From: Bacteroidales bacterium
GTDB taxonomy: Bacteria; Bacteroidota; Bacteroidia; Bacteroidales; WCHB1-69
Direction: 5' to 3'
Assembly: GCA_017650305.1 (NCBI GenBank)
Contig: JAGCFD010000010.1
Coordinates: 1-38,232 of the forward strand
Length of the DNA stretch: 38,232 nucleotides
The position numbers were made by a program, and so were the translations under genes. The notes under the pieces were generated by a model. The model saw only the letters and a list, made by a program, of their open reading frames with translations. It did no database searches and was not told where the DNA came from. Shown in pieces: positions 16,928-24,664 of the stretch. Position 1 is the first letter of the stretch; each line of letters begins with the position of its first letter.

Positions 16928-18217
16928 ATGAAAAAGCTTTTTACACTTTTAACAGCTGTTTTGATCGTCTCCATGGGTTTCGCCCAGGTTGCTCCTACTA
17001 AAAGAGCTATCAAGGATGACGGTATGACTATCAAAATTGGCAATCCTGAGATGAAGGCTCAAAATGCCAACACAAGAGGAGGTTCCCGTTGGTACAACTA
17101 TGTAGAAGACCTTGAGGCTTGGTGGGGCCAGGAGTGTGAGTATTCCGGTCCTCCTACACAGTGTGACTCCATTGGTGTTTATCCTTATACTGATGGCAAC
17201 TCTCCTGTTCAATTCTTCGGTATGGGTCACGTACATGACTTCACTTGGAGTGACTGGGTTTCTTTCTATGAGGATCTGGCTGGCCAAGGTGAGAACATCC
17301 CTGCTCTCGCAACCGGTAGCTCCTACAGCATTGACTCTGTTCAAATTGCTGTTTATTATCTTCGTGGTACCAACATGCCTACTACCGTTGTGGATACCTT
17401 GATCATTTCTTATGTCATCAATATGGATGATGAGCCCGTTTACTCCCTCACTTCTAACGGCAACCCTGCATTGGTTATGTACTATGTGCCTTATAGCACA
17501 ACCACTCACAGTCCTGCTATGGTTTCCACTCTCGATCCTGAAGTTACCTTTGAACATGCAACTATCATCAACGATACTATTCTGTTGACTGATGAAGATA
17601 ATGCTCCCGATGCAGCTTTCTATTACTGGACATTCCCCACTCCTGCAGGCTTGAACAACATTCAAGGCAAAGTTAATGCTATCACCTACTCTTTCGTTCC
17701 TGGTGTTGCAAGAACTACCTCTTCTGTCATTACTGAGGATATCAGCAGCTTCCGCGTGATCTGCTACAAAGATCCTCGTTCCCAATACACATCCTATGGT
17801 TCTGAAGAGTTGATGAACGACCTCAACCACGGTTTGTTGTTGGATGACTACAGTTTGTACAACTCTCAAGTATTCTGCTACGGTGCTTATGACTGTGGCG
17901 CAGTTTATACTGCTAACCTTCGTCCTGACATCAGCTTCCACGTTACCTGCAACTCTTGCTCTAACGTAAATGTTGAGGATATGGAGAAGGAGAACATCAC
18001 TGTTTATCCGAACCCTGCTTCTAACTACCTCAATGTTACCCTCGCTGGCGACGAAGCCGCTACCGTTCAACTCTTCAACCTCGTTGGTCAGCAAGTTTAC
18101 AGCGAGACCGCTGTTAACAGCGCTTCTATCAACGTTTCTAGCCTCAAAGCTGGTGTTTACATGTTGAAAGTTTCTCAAAACGGCAAAGTTTACACTTCTA
18201 AAGTTGTTGTTAAATAA
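16928..18217 (+). CDS. T9SS-secreted protein of unknown function
   Basis: The protein is 429 residues from the ATG at 16928. The frame is open 54 bases further upstream, but MKKLFTLLTAVLIVSMGFAQ is a clear signal peptide and the extension is not. It ends with a type A T9SS sorting domain (from about residue 359: VYPNPASN, LFNLVGQQVY, LKAGVYMLKV, KVVVK). The body of about 330 residues is rich in Ser, Thr and Tyr and predicted to be mostly beta, with no catalytic motif I recognise. Codon use is strongly biased to T-ending forms (GCT, GTT, TCT), as expected for an abundant protein. A terminator follows at 18250-18275. Confidence 0.8.
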   Translation: MKKLFTLLTAVLIVSMGFAQVAPTKRAIKDDGMTIKIGNPEMKAQNANTRGGSRWYNYVEDLEAWWGQECEYSGPPTQCDSIGVYPYTDGNSPVQFFGMGHVHDFTWSDWVSFYEDLAGQGENIPALATGSSYSIDSVQIAVYYLRGTNMPTTVVDTLIISYVINMDDEPVYSLTSNGNPALVMYYVPYSTTTHSPAMVSTLDPEVTFEHATIINDTILLTDEDNAPDAAFYYWTFPTPAGLNNIQGKVNAITYSFVPGVARTTSSVITEDISSFRVICYKDPRSQYTSYGSEELMNDLNHGLLLDDYSLYNSQVFCYGAYDCGAVYTANLRPDISFHVTCNSCSNVNVEDMEKENITVYPNPASNYLNVTLAGDEAATVQLFNLVGQQVYSETAVNSASINVSSLKAGVYMLKVSQNGKVYTSKVVVK

Positions 18218-18249
18218 TTTTAGACAGTTAACCTTATAATCAACAAAAG

Positions 18250-18275
18250 AGCGGGCGCCTGAAAAGGCGCCCGCT
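18250..18275. terminator. Bidirectional G+C-rich terminator with GAAA tetraloop
   Basis: An 11-bp perfect stem (18250-18260 with 18265-18275) is capped by GAAA, a stable GNRA loop. Tails are CTTGTTT on the plus strand and CTTTTGTTG on the minus strand. It lies between converging genes ending at 18217 and 18329. Confidence 0.85.
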
Positions 18276-18328
18276 TCTTGTTTGGCATAGTCTCGAAATA
18301 ATCGTTCCTTGTGCTGGGAAATGTTCTT

Positions 18329-18508
18329 TTACGATTCCTTGTCCGCAGGTTTCTCCTTTTTCTTCTTGGGCATCCGGCCTGCCTTTTTTAAAGAAGTTGC
18401 CAAGATCCACTCGATCTGGCCGTTGACACTGCGGAACTCGTCGGCTGCCCATCGTTCCAGCGCCTCGAAAATCTCTTCGTCGACTCGTAGTGCAAAACTC
18501 TTCTTCAT
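18329..18508 (-). CDS. Arc-type ribbon-helix-helix DNA-binding protein
   Basis: The 59-residue product, from the ATG at 18508, begins KKSFALRVDEEIFEALERWA, a short beta strand plus helix of the MetJ/Arc ribbon-helix-helix fold. It continues SVNGQIEWILATSLKKAGR, the second helix with the N-x-x-I-E-W-I-L pattern of Arc-like proteins. The C-terminus is a Lys-rich tail (KKKKEKPADKES). Such proteins bind DNA as dimers of dimers through the strand and are often autorepressors. The frame is open to 18538, but the extra ten residues would be encoded inside a palindrome. It follows the SPFH gene on the same strand, with a 30-bp palindrome in the 46-base gap. Confidence 0.8.
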   Translation of the reverse strand: MKKSFALRVDEEIFEALERWAADEFRSVNGQIEWILATSLKKAGRMPKKKKEKPADKES

Positions 18509-18522
18509 AGATTTTGGGTTTA

Positions 18523-18552
18523 TGTAGAGACGTTCCATGGAACGTCTCTACA
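18523..18552. repeat. 30-bp perfect palindrome between the SPFH and RHH genes
   Basis: Bases 18523-18552 equal their own reverse complement, centred on CCATGG at 18535-18540. The half-site is TGTAGAGACGTTCCA. It sits between the SPFH stop codon (18555) and the start of the ribbon-helix-helix gene (18508). It could be an operator, an RNA hairpin in the shared transcript, or a copy of a dispersed palindromic repeat. Confidence 0.9.
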
Positions 18553-18554
18553 GT

Positions 18555-19526
18555 TTATTGGTACAATGTGCCGGTATTGATGACAGGAGAGGCGGATTCG
18601 TCGGCGCAGAGCACTACGAGCAGATTGGAGACCATAGTGGCCTTGCGCTCCTCGTCTAACTCCACAATCTTATCTGCGGAGAGTTTCTTCAGGGCTAGAT
18701 CGACCATGCTGACAGCTCCTTCCACAATCTTCTCGCGAGCCGAGATGATGGCGTCAGCCTGCTGGCGGCGCAACATCACACTGGCAATCTCAGCAGCATA
18801 GGCCAGATAGTTGATGCGGGCCTCCACCACTTCAATGCCGGCAATCTCCAAATGTTTGCGGAGTTCTTCTTCCAGCCGGTCGTTGATCTCCTCACCGCCC
18901 GAACGCAGCGTGATCTGCTCATCATCACGATCCATGTTGTCGTATGCATACAAGCCCGCCACCTTGCGCAACGCAGCGTCACTCTGCACGCGCACAAAGG
19001 AGTCGAAACTCTTGACAGACTTCATCGAGTTCTCCGTGATCGTGCTGCGCACATCCGAATCTACTTCGAAGCAAGCCTTGTAGGTGTCGCTGATCTTCCA
19101 TACCAACACCAACCCGATCATGATGGGGTTGCCGTTCTTGTCGTTGACCTTGATGGGTTCCACATCCATGTTCTTGGCACGCAATGAGAGCTTCTCCTTG
19201 CTGAAGAAAGGGTTGACCCAGAAGAAACCGTTCTCCTTGACCGTGCCAGAGTACTTGCCAAAGAAGGTGAGTACCCGCGACTCGTTGGGCTGTACAATCA
19301 TGAACCCACATAAGTGAAGGATCCAAACCAAAAGCAGCAGAAACCCGATGCATATAGGAAGCAGAATCCATGGTGTCGCTCCACCTTTGGCATCTAACAT
19401 ACAACCCAGTTTAGCTAATCTCACTACTATCCAAATTGAAATAATGAATAGGGCAAGGTTGATCGGCAAATGAAGAAAACCATTGTTTTCAGTTGCCATT
19501 TTTCTGTTGAATTCATTGTTATTCAT
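18555..19526 (-). CDS. SPFH/band 7 membrane protein
   Basis: The 323-residue protein has two N-terminal membrane helices (about 20-41 and 52-76). An SPFH domain of the stomatin/flotillin superfamily follows (about 77-225), beginning MIVQPNESRVLTFFGKYSGTVKENGFFWVNPF. Next is a helical segment with the characteristic VEARINYLAYAAEIASVMLRRQQADAIISAREKIVEGAV and a C-terminal tail. SPFH proteins form membrane microdomain cages and often regulate proteases. The downstream ribbon-helix-helix gene on the same strand suggests a functional unit. A -7-like element is at 19578-19585. Confidence 0.85.
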   Translation of the reverse strand: MNNNEFNRKMATENNGFLHLPINLALFIISIWIVVRLAKLGCMLDAKGGATPWILLPICIGFLLLLVWILHLCGFMIVQPNESRVLTFFGKYSGTVKENGFFWVNPFFSKEKLSLRAKNMDVEPIKVNDKNGNPIMIGLVLVWKISDTYKACFEVDSDVRSTITENSMKSVKSFDSFVRVQSDAALRKVAGLYAYDNMDRDDEQITLRSGGEEINDRLEEELRKHLEIAGIEVVEARINYLAYAAEIASVMLRRQQADAIISAREKIVEGAVSMVDLALKKLSADKIVELDEERKATMVSNLLVVLCADESASPVINTGTLYQ

Positions 19527-19577
19527 AACTTTAAGATTTAAAATTGTGATTGAAATAATATCATTTTAATATCACCA

Positions 19578-19585
19578 CAAAAATA
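19578..19585 (-). promoter_or_regulatory. -7 element for the SPFH gene
   Basis: The minus strand reads TATTTTTG, 52 bases upstream of the ATG at 19526. No well-spaced -33 TTG is visible. Confidence 0.45.
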
Positions 19586-19684
19586 CATTTTTTTTAATAT
19601 CTATCACATTTTTCAAAAAAAAATTTTAGAGTCCCTTATCATGTCCTGTTTGTTGGAAGCGGCTGAGGGTGTGGAGATTTTTAT

Positions 19685-19692
19685 TATCTTTG
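19685..19692 (+). promoter_or_regulatory. -7 element for lysS
   Basis: TATCTTTG fits TAnnTTTG, 24 bases before the ATG at 19716. Its position rules out the longer open frame that starts at 19641. Confidence 0.5.
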
Positions 19693-19715
19693 CACCCTTA
19701 AAAATCTATAGTATC

Positions 19716-21431
19716 ATGGCAGAATTATCCGAACAAGAAATTATCCGTAGAAAGAAATTAGACGATTTGCTGCAACTGGGTATAGATCCCTATCCTGCAG
19801 CCGAATATGAAGTAAATGCCACCACCCAGGAGATTCTGGAAAGATATCCCCAAGACAACTCCCTCTTCCAGGAAGTCAGCATCGCCGGCCGTATCATGAG
19901 TCAGCGTATCATGGGGGCCGTCTCCTTTTATGTCATCCAAGACGCGGTGGGCAAAATCCAGATCTATGCCAAACGGGACGAGATCTGTCCGGGTGAAGAC
20001 AAGACCATGTACAATAATGTTTTCAAGAAACTCGACATTGGCGACATCATCGGAGTGAAGGGATTTGTGTTCACCACGCAGACGGGTGAGACGAGCATCC
20101 ATGTCAAGGAGTTCACCATCCTCTGCAAGTCTGTGTGCCCGCTGCCCATCGTGAAGGAGAAGGATGGGGTGGTGTATGACGCCTTCCAGGATCCGGAGCA
20201 ACGCTATCGTCAGCGTTATATCGACCTGATTGTCAACCCGCAGATCAAGGACACCTTCATCAAACGCACCTTGCTGGTCAACACCATGCGCAACTATCTG
20301 AACGAGAAGGGCTACTTGGAGGTGGAAACCCCCATTCTGCAACCGCTTTACGGTGGTGCTGCCGCCCGTCCGTTCAAGACCCATCACAACACCTTGGATA
20401 TGACGCTCTACCTGCGTATTGCCGATGAGCTCTATCTCAAAAAATTGATTGTGGGTGGTTTCAACGGTGTCTATGAGTTCTCCAAGGACTTCCGCAACGA
20501 GGGCATGGACCGTTTCCACAACCCCGAATTCACCCAGATGGAGCTCTACGTGCCGTATAAGGACTATGAATGGATGATGAATACCGTGGAGGAGATGGTT
20601 GAGCGCATTGCTTTGGCTTTGCATGGCACCACGCAGGTGCAGGTGGGCGAGCATGTGATCGACTTCAAGCGCCCGTGGAAACGCTACACCATGTTCGAGG
20701 CCATTGAGCACTTCACCGGCACGGACATCTCCGAGATGGACGAGGCCCAGCTGGCCAAATTCGCCGCCTCACAAGGAGTGAAGGTTGACGAGACCATGGG
20801 CAAGGGCAAACTCATCGACGAGATCTTCGGCGAGACCTGTGAGTCCAAGCTCATCCAGCCGACCTTCATCTACGACTATCCGATTGAGATGTCGCCCCTG
20901 ACCAAAAAGCATCGCAGCAAACCCGGTTTGACCGAGCGTTTCGAGGCCATGTGCAACGGCAAGGAGATCTGCAACGCATATTCTGAGCTGAACGACCCCA
21001 TCGACCAGCGCAAGCGTTTCGAAGACCAACTCGAACTGGGCAAGCGTGGCGATACCGAGTCCATGGTGTTGGACGAGGACTTCCTCCGCTCCTTGGAGAT
21101 CGGTATGCCCCCGACAGCCGGCTTGGGCATCGGCATTGACCGTCTGGCCATGATCATGACCAACTCACCCTCCATCCAGGATGTGCTCTTCTTCCCGCAG
21201 ATGCGTCCGGAGAAGAAAGCGCCAGTGGCCAACGACGAGGACTTCCTCGCTTTGGGCATTGATGCCGCTTGGCTGCCCGCGCTCAAGAAGTTGAACATCC
21301 TCACCGTGGAGCAACTTAAAGAGGCCAATCCCAACAAGTTGCTCAACGACCTGGGCGGCCTCAGAAAGAAACTGAAACTGGAAGTTCCGGCAGCCACGTT
21401 GGAAACCATCAAGAGCTGGCAAGAACAGTAA
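19716..21431 (+). CDS. lysS: Lysyl-tRNA synthetase, class II
   Basis: The 571-residue enzyme charges tRNA-Lys. It has an OB-fold anticodon-binding domain (about 52-137) and the class II catalytic core, with motif 1 around [13 protein letters not shown] (198-210), motif 2 [16 protein letters not shown] (259-274) and motif 3 [11 protein letters not shown] (about 470-480). [10 protein letters not shown] marks the insertion typical of bacterial LysRS. After the core comes an extra segment of about 65 residues (about 505-571, [25 protein letters not shown] ...) that looks like a helix-hairpin-helix module, an extension I associate with Bacteroidetes LysRS. The start at 19716 follows the promoter and gives the conventional N-terminus. 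Confidence 0.95.
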   Translation: MAELSEQEIIRRKKLDDLLQLGIDPYPAAEYEVNATTQEILERYPQDNSLFQEVSIAGRIMSQRIMGAVSFYVIQDAVGKIQIYAKRDEICPGEDKTMYNNVFKKLDIGDIIGVKGFVFTTQTGETSIHVKEFTILCKSVCPLPIVKEKDGVVYDAFQDPEQRYRQRYIDLIVNPQIKDTFIKRTLLVNTMRNYLNEKGYLEVETPILQPLYGGAAARPFKTHHNTLDMTLYLRIADELYLKKLIVGGFNGVYEFSKDFRNEGMDRFHNPEFTQMELYVPYKDYEWMMNTVEEMVERIALALHGTTQVQVGEHVIDFKRPWKRYTMFEAIEHFTGTDISEMDEAQLAKFAASQGVKVDETMGKGKLIDEIFGETCESKLIQPTFIYDYPIEMSPLTKKHRSKPGLTERFEAMCNGKEICNAYSELNDPIDQRKRFEDQLELGKRGDTESMVLDEDFLRSLEIGMPPTAGLGIGIDRLAMIMTNSPSIQDVLFFPQMRPEKKAPVANDEDFLALGIDAAWLPALKKLNILTVEQLKEANPNKLLNDLGGLRKKLKLEVPAATLETIKSWQEQ

Positions 21432-21449
21432 AAAGACGAACAATATACC

Positions 21450-21498
21450 AATAGCTAACAGCTAATAGCCAATAGCTATAACGGCCAACAGCTAATAT
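21450..21498. repeat. Degenerate AGCTAATAGCC intergenic repeat
   Basis: The stretch is built from imperfect units such as AGCTAACAGCTAATAGCCAA between lysS and the Mrp-like gene. A relative occurs upstream of the 5-formyl-THF cyclo-ligase gene (34051-34090). It has no spacer regularity and is not a CRISPR. Confidence 0.6.
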
Positions 21499-21522
21499 AC
21501 AACTCATTACAAAACAACTACT

Positions 21523-22350
21523 ATGGCAGAATGTAATCACGATTGTGGCAATTGTGCTCAAAAAGGAGAATGCTCCGTGCAGGATTTCCGCGAGCAACCG
21601 AATAAAAAAAGTACGATCAGAAAAGTCATTGGCGTGGTCAGTGGCAAAGGCGGTGTGGGCAAGAGCTCCGTCACCTCCCTGCTGGCTGTCCAACTCCAAC
21701 GCAAAGGCTATCATGTAGGCATCTTGGATGCAGACATCACCGGACCTTCCATCCCCAAGATGTTCAACCTGCACACGCTCCTCAGCGGTAATGAGGAGGG
21801 TGTGATCCCCGCCAAGACAGAGACGGGCATCCAGGTGGTCTCCGCCAACCTGCTCACTCACGACGAAAAGACGCCCGTGGTGTGGCGCGGTCCGTTGGTG
21901 GCCGGCATGGTGAAGCAGTTCTGGACCGATGTGATCTGGGATAATATCGACTTTCTGTTGGTGGACATGCCTCCCGGCACGGGCGATGTGCCCTTGACCG
22001 TTTTCCAGAGCGTGGCGGTGGACGGCATCATCATGGTGACCTCCCCGCAGGATCTGGTCTCCCTCATCGTATCCAAGGCCGTCAATATGGCCGACATGAT
22101 GAATATCCCTGTGTTGGGCTTGGTGGAAAACTACAGCTACGCCATCTGTCCGCATTGTGGCGAAAAGATCCGCATTTTCGGCGAGAGCCACACCGCGGAA
22201 GTGGGTCGCGAGTTCGACATCGACCTGCTGGCCGAGATGCCGATGGACTCCAACCTGGCCGCTCTTTGCGACAAGGGTGAAGTGGAGAAGGCCGAGGTGA
22301 ATTATCTCGACAAGGTAGTGGATATGCTGGAGGGACTGGAGAGCAAATAA
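21523..22350 (+). CDS. Mrp/NBP35-family P-loop ATPase with N-terminal cysteine cluster
   Basis: A 275-residue P-loop ATPase of the Mrp/NBP35 (ApbC) group, scaffold or carrier proteins for Fe-S cluster assembly. The Walker A GKGGVGKS (41-48) is the deviant two-Lys form; DMPPGTGD (148-155) follows, and the conserved CPHC (209-212) supplies the bridging cluster ligands. The N-terminus adds four cysteines, Cys4, Cys8, Cys11 and Cys17, resembling the N-terminal cluster site of NBP35 rather than a typical bacterial Mrp, which often carries a DUF59 domain there instead. It lies between lysS and thyA on the same strand, with repeat-filled gaps on both sides. Confidence 0.88.
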   Translation: MAECNHDCGNCAQKGECSVQDFREQPNKKSTIRKVIGVVSGKGGVGKSSVTSLLAVQLQRKGYHVGILDADITGPSIPKMFNLHTLLSGNEEGVIPAKTETGIQVVSANLLTHDEKTPVVWRGPLVAGMVKQFWTDVIWDNIDFLLVDMPPGTGDVPLTVFQSVAVDGIIMVTSPQDLVSLIVSKAVNMADMMNIPVLGLVENYSYAICPHCGEKIRIFGESHTAEVGREFDIDLLAEMPMDSNLAALCDKGEVEKAEVNYLDKVVDMLEGLESK

Positions 22351-22400
22351 CTTTGACTTTGACTTTGAACTGACAACTGAAAACTCCTAACTGTTAACTT
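22351..22400. repeat. TTTGAC / AACTG low-complexity intergenic repeat
   Basis: Three direct CTTTGA units are followed by AACTGACAACTG and TAACTGTTAACT-type units. It fills the gap between the Mrp-like gene and thyA. Confidence 0.5.
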
Positions 22401-22406
22401 GTAAGT

Positions 22407-23201
22407 ATGTATCAGTATCAGCAACTTTTGCGCACCATTTTGGAGCAAGGTTCCTTCAAGGGCGACCGCACGGGCACGGGCACGAAGAGCATCTTCGGCT
22501 ACCAGATGCGTTTTGACCTTTCGGAGGGCTTTCCCTTGCTCACGACCAAGAAGCTGCACCTGCGCTCCATCATCTACGAGTTGTTATGGTTTCTGCAGGG
22601 CAGCACCAACATCGCCTATCTGAAGGACCACAAAGTCACCATTTGGGACGAGTGGGCGGATGAAAACGGTGACTTGGGGCCGGTATATGGCAAGCAGTGG
22701 CGTTCCTGGACGGCCCCCGACGGCCGCACGATCGACCAGATTGCGCAGCTGATAGAGCAGATCAAGACGAATCCCGACTCGCGCCGGCTGATGGTCTGTG
22801 CGTGGAATGTGGGGGAGATTGACCAGATGGCGCTGCCGCCGTGTCATGCGCTCTTCCAGTTCTATGTCTGCAATGGCGAGATCTCGTGCCAGCTGTACCA
22901 GCGCAGTGCGGATGTCTTCCTCGGCGTGCCCTTCAACATCGCCTCCTATTCGTTGTTGTTGATGATGGTGGCGCAGGTGTGCGGCCTGAAGCCCAAGGAG
23001 TTCATCCACACGTTGGGCGATGCGCATCTCTACACCAACCATCTGGAGCAGGCCCGGCTACAGCTCACGCGTGACCCGCGCCCCCTGCCCACGATGAAAC
23101 TCAACCCGGAGGTGAAGGACATCTTCTCCTTCCAGTACGAAGACTTCCAGTTAGAGAACTACGACCCCCACCCGCACATCAAAGCGGAGGTGTCGGTGTA
23201 A
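22407..23201 (+). CDS. thyA: Thymidylate synthase
   Basis: The 264-residue protein is a full-length ThyA, matching the 264 residues of the E. coli enzyme. It methylates dUMP to dTMP using methylene-tetrahydrofolate. The catalytic Cys146 sits in [12 protein letters not shown], and [19 protein letters not shown] (dUMP phosphate and base contacts), HLYTNHLEQ and the N-terminal [12 protein letters not shown] Arg loop are all present. The G+C content is much higher than in the genes that follow (40 of 60 bases in the line starting 22681). No folA follows; an AT-rich islet begins right after the stop codon. Confidence 0.95.
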   Translation: MYQYQQLLRTILEQGSFKGDRTGTGTKSIFGYQMRFDLSEGFPLLTTKKLHLRSIIYELLWFLQGSTNIAYLKDHKVTIWDEWADENGDLGPVYGKQWRSWTAPDGRTIDQIAQLIEQIKTNPDSRRLMVCAWNVGEIDQMALPPCHALFQFYVCNGEISCQLYQRSADVFLGVPFNIASYSLLLMMVAQVCGLKPKEFIHTLGDAHLYTNHLEQARLQLTRDPRPLPTMKLNPEVKDIFSFQYEDFQLENYDPHPHIKAEVSV

Positions 23202-23581
23202 ATGATTGAAAGTATTTGACAAAATGCATGGAGAGCAGATATCTGTCAGATAATTGCGTTCTGGGAAGTTGTAAGGAATTGTCGCATGTAATTAATAGAA
23301 AATTATTGAATAATCATAATAAATCATCTTAAATAGAAATTATTGAGAAAAAAGTAAACTAACATAGTATTAATCATAGCGTTTGCTATTTGTTCTTGTT
23401 ACTCTGAAACGTAGGAAATTTCATTAGTGCAAATCGGGAGCAGATTAGTGAATGTTCACTAGAACGTGAGCATTTTGCTTATTTGCCCGGTTTCCTACGA
23501 CCGCAGAGTAAAAGTGAGATGTCTCACGTTTCTTTATGGTCGTAGGGAACAACTGGCATAACGCACAAATAGCAAATTGTT
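23202..23581. promoter_or_regulatory. Non-coding leader of the restriction-modification operon, rich in inverted repeats
   Basis: No gene is visible in this 380-base gap. The first 180 bases are AT-rich with one 10-bp palindrome (23236-23245). From 23382 on, inverted repeats are nested: 23382-23393 with 23565-23576 (12 bp), 23399-23406 with 23504-23511 (8 bp), 23410-23418 with 23491-23499 (9 bp), 23429-23434 with 23481-23486 (6 bp), and a central hairpin 23446-23452 / 23455-23461. Others compete with these. No TAnnTTTG element is seen on the plus strand, and GANTC does not occur in the gap. Confidence 0.7.
23382..23576. repeat. Nested imperfect inverted repeat, about 195 bp
   Basis: The outermost arms TTTGCTATTTGT and ACAAATAGCAAA match perfectly over 12 bases. 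At least three further arm pairs and a central hairpin lie symmetrically inside. It could be a miniature inverted-repeat element, a strongly folded 5' leader, or a recombination site. There are no obvious target duplications. Confidence 0.65.
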
Positions 23582-24664
23582 ATGCCAAAAGAAATTCAAA
23601 AGGATTTCATTTACCAAGGCGATTGCCTTGACATTTTGAAAACATTTCCCGACAGATCGGTGGATTTGATTTTTGCGGATCCGCCATATAATATGCAAAC
23701 AGAAGGGGAATTGTTGAGAACCGATGGAACTGCATTCGAAGGAGTTTCCGACAAGTGGGATAAATTCGGCAGTTTGCAAGAATACGACAACTTTTCTAAG
23801 CTATGGCTTGCTGAGTGTCGTCGTGTTTTGAAAAATGATGGGGCCATCTGGGTGATTGGTTCGTTTCAAAATATTTTTCGGATTGGTTACATTATGCAAG
23901 ATCTTGGTTTCTGGATCTTGAATGATGTGATATGGTCAAAACCTAATGCTGTGCCAAATTTCGGAGGAACTCGCTTCCAAAATTCCCATGAAACGCTAAT
24001 TTGGTGTTCAAAGGACAAAGGTGCTAAATATCATTTCAATTACAAAACGATGAAGCATCTCAATGGGGACAAACAAATGAAAAGTGTTTGGGATATTGGG
24101 ATTTGTATAGGGAGTGAACGACTTAAAGACGCTGATGGTAAAAAGATTCATTCTACGCAAAAGCCAGAACAACTGTTGTATAATGTTATTTTGTCTTCTA
24201 CTCAAAAAGAGGATTTGATTTTGGATCCTTTCTTCGGCACAGGCACAACAGGTGCTGTTGCGAAGCGATTGAATCGGCATTATGTTGGTATTGAAAGAGA
24301 AACAATTTACATTGAAGCGGCCAAAAGGCGAATTGACAGCGTCCAGATTGAGTTTTCAGACTTGATAGACAATGCTTTTGATGTTAAGCCACCTCGTTTT
24401 TCAATAAAACAATTGGTGCAACTTGGATATTTGTCGGTGGGACAAAAGATATATAGCAAGGATAGACGAAATTACGCTGAAATTTGTGAGGATGGAAATG
24501 TGCAAGATGGAGAGACAAAATCCTCTATTCACAAAATGTCTGCCAAATTTCTGAAACGGAGCAATAATAATGGATGGGACTATTTTTGGTGTGAGTATAA
24601 TGGAGAATATGTTTCTATAGATTCATTGCGTTATTTAGCTAAGGAGAAAGGGGGTGTGCAATGA
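23582..24664 (+). CDS. HinfI/CcrM-like beta-class DNA adenine-N6 methyltransferase (predicted target GANTC)
   Basis: This 360-residue methyltransferase has the beta-class motif order: the catalytic motif IV DPPYN (33-37) comes before the SAM-binding motif I, here DPFFGTGTTG. The N-terminal YQGDCLDILKTFPDRSVDLIFADPPYN and the HSTQKPEQLLYNVI segment match the M.HinfI/CcrM group. The C-terminal 90 residues (GYLSVGQKIYSK ... NGWDYFWCEYNGEYVSIDSLR) form the RAMA-like domain of that group. M.HinfI is about the same length. It would methylate the adenine in GANTC and protect against the neighbouring endonuclease. The stop codon overlaps the start of the endonuclease gene. Its ATG lies inside a 9-bp hairpin stem. 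G+C content is low. Confidence 0.85.
   Translation: MPKEIQKDFIYQGDCLDILKTFPDRSVDLIFADPPYNMQTEGELLRTDGTAFEGVSDKWDKFGSLQEYDNFSKLWLAECRRVLKNDGAIWVIGSFQNIFRIGYIMQDLGFWILNDVIWSKPNAVPNFGGTRFQNSHETLIWCSKDKGAKYHFNYKTMKHLNGDKQMKSVWDIGICIGSERLKDADGKKIHSTQKPEQLLYNVILSSTQKEDLILDPFFGTGTTGAVAKRLNRHYVGIERETIYIEAAKRRIDSVQIEFSDLIDNAFDVKPPRFSIKQLVQLGYLSVGQKIYSKDRRNYAEICEDGNVQDGETKSSIHKMSAKFLKRSNNNGWDYFWCEYNGEYVSIDSLRYLAKEKGGVQ

Noticed and set aside
16949-18178. 409-codon minus-strand open frame
   Set aside because: Antisense to the T9SS protein gene. The long frame follows from that gene's strong codon bias, not from a second gene.
19641-19715. Upstream start of lysS
   Set aside because: The extension covers the -7 element and does not match LysRS N-termini.
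21450-21498. CRISPR array
   Set aside because: The units are short, variable and directly adjoining, with no constant repeat or spacer length and no cas genes nearby.
23379-23587. Integron attC site
   Set aside because: The GGCATAAC/GTTATGCC pair resembles attC cores, but the RYYYAAC/GTTRRRY pattern is not met, no integrase is present, and no second site follows the restriction gene.
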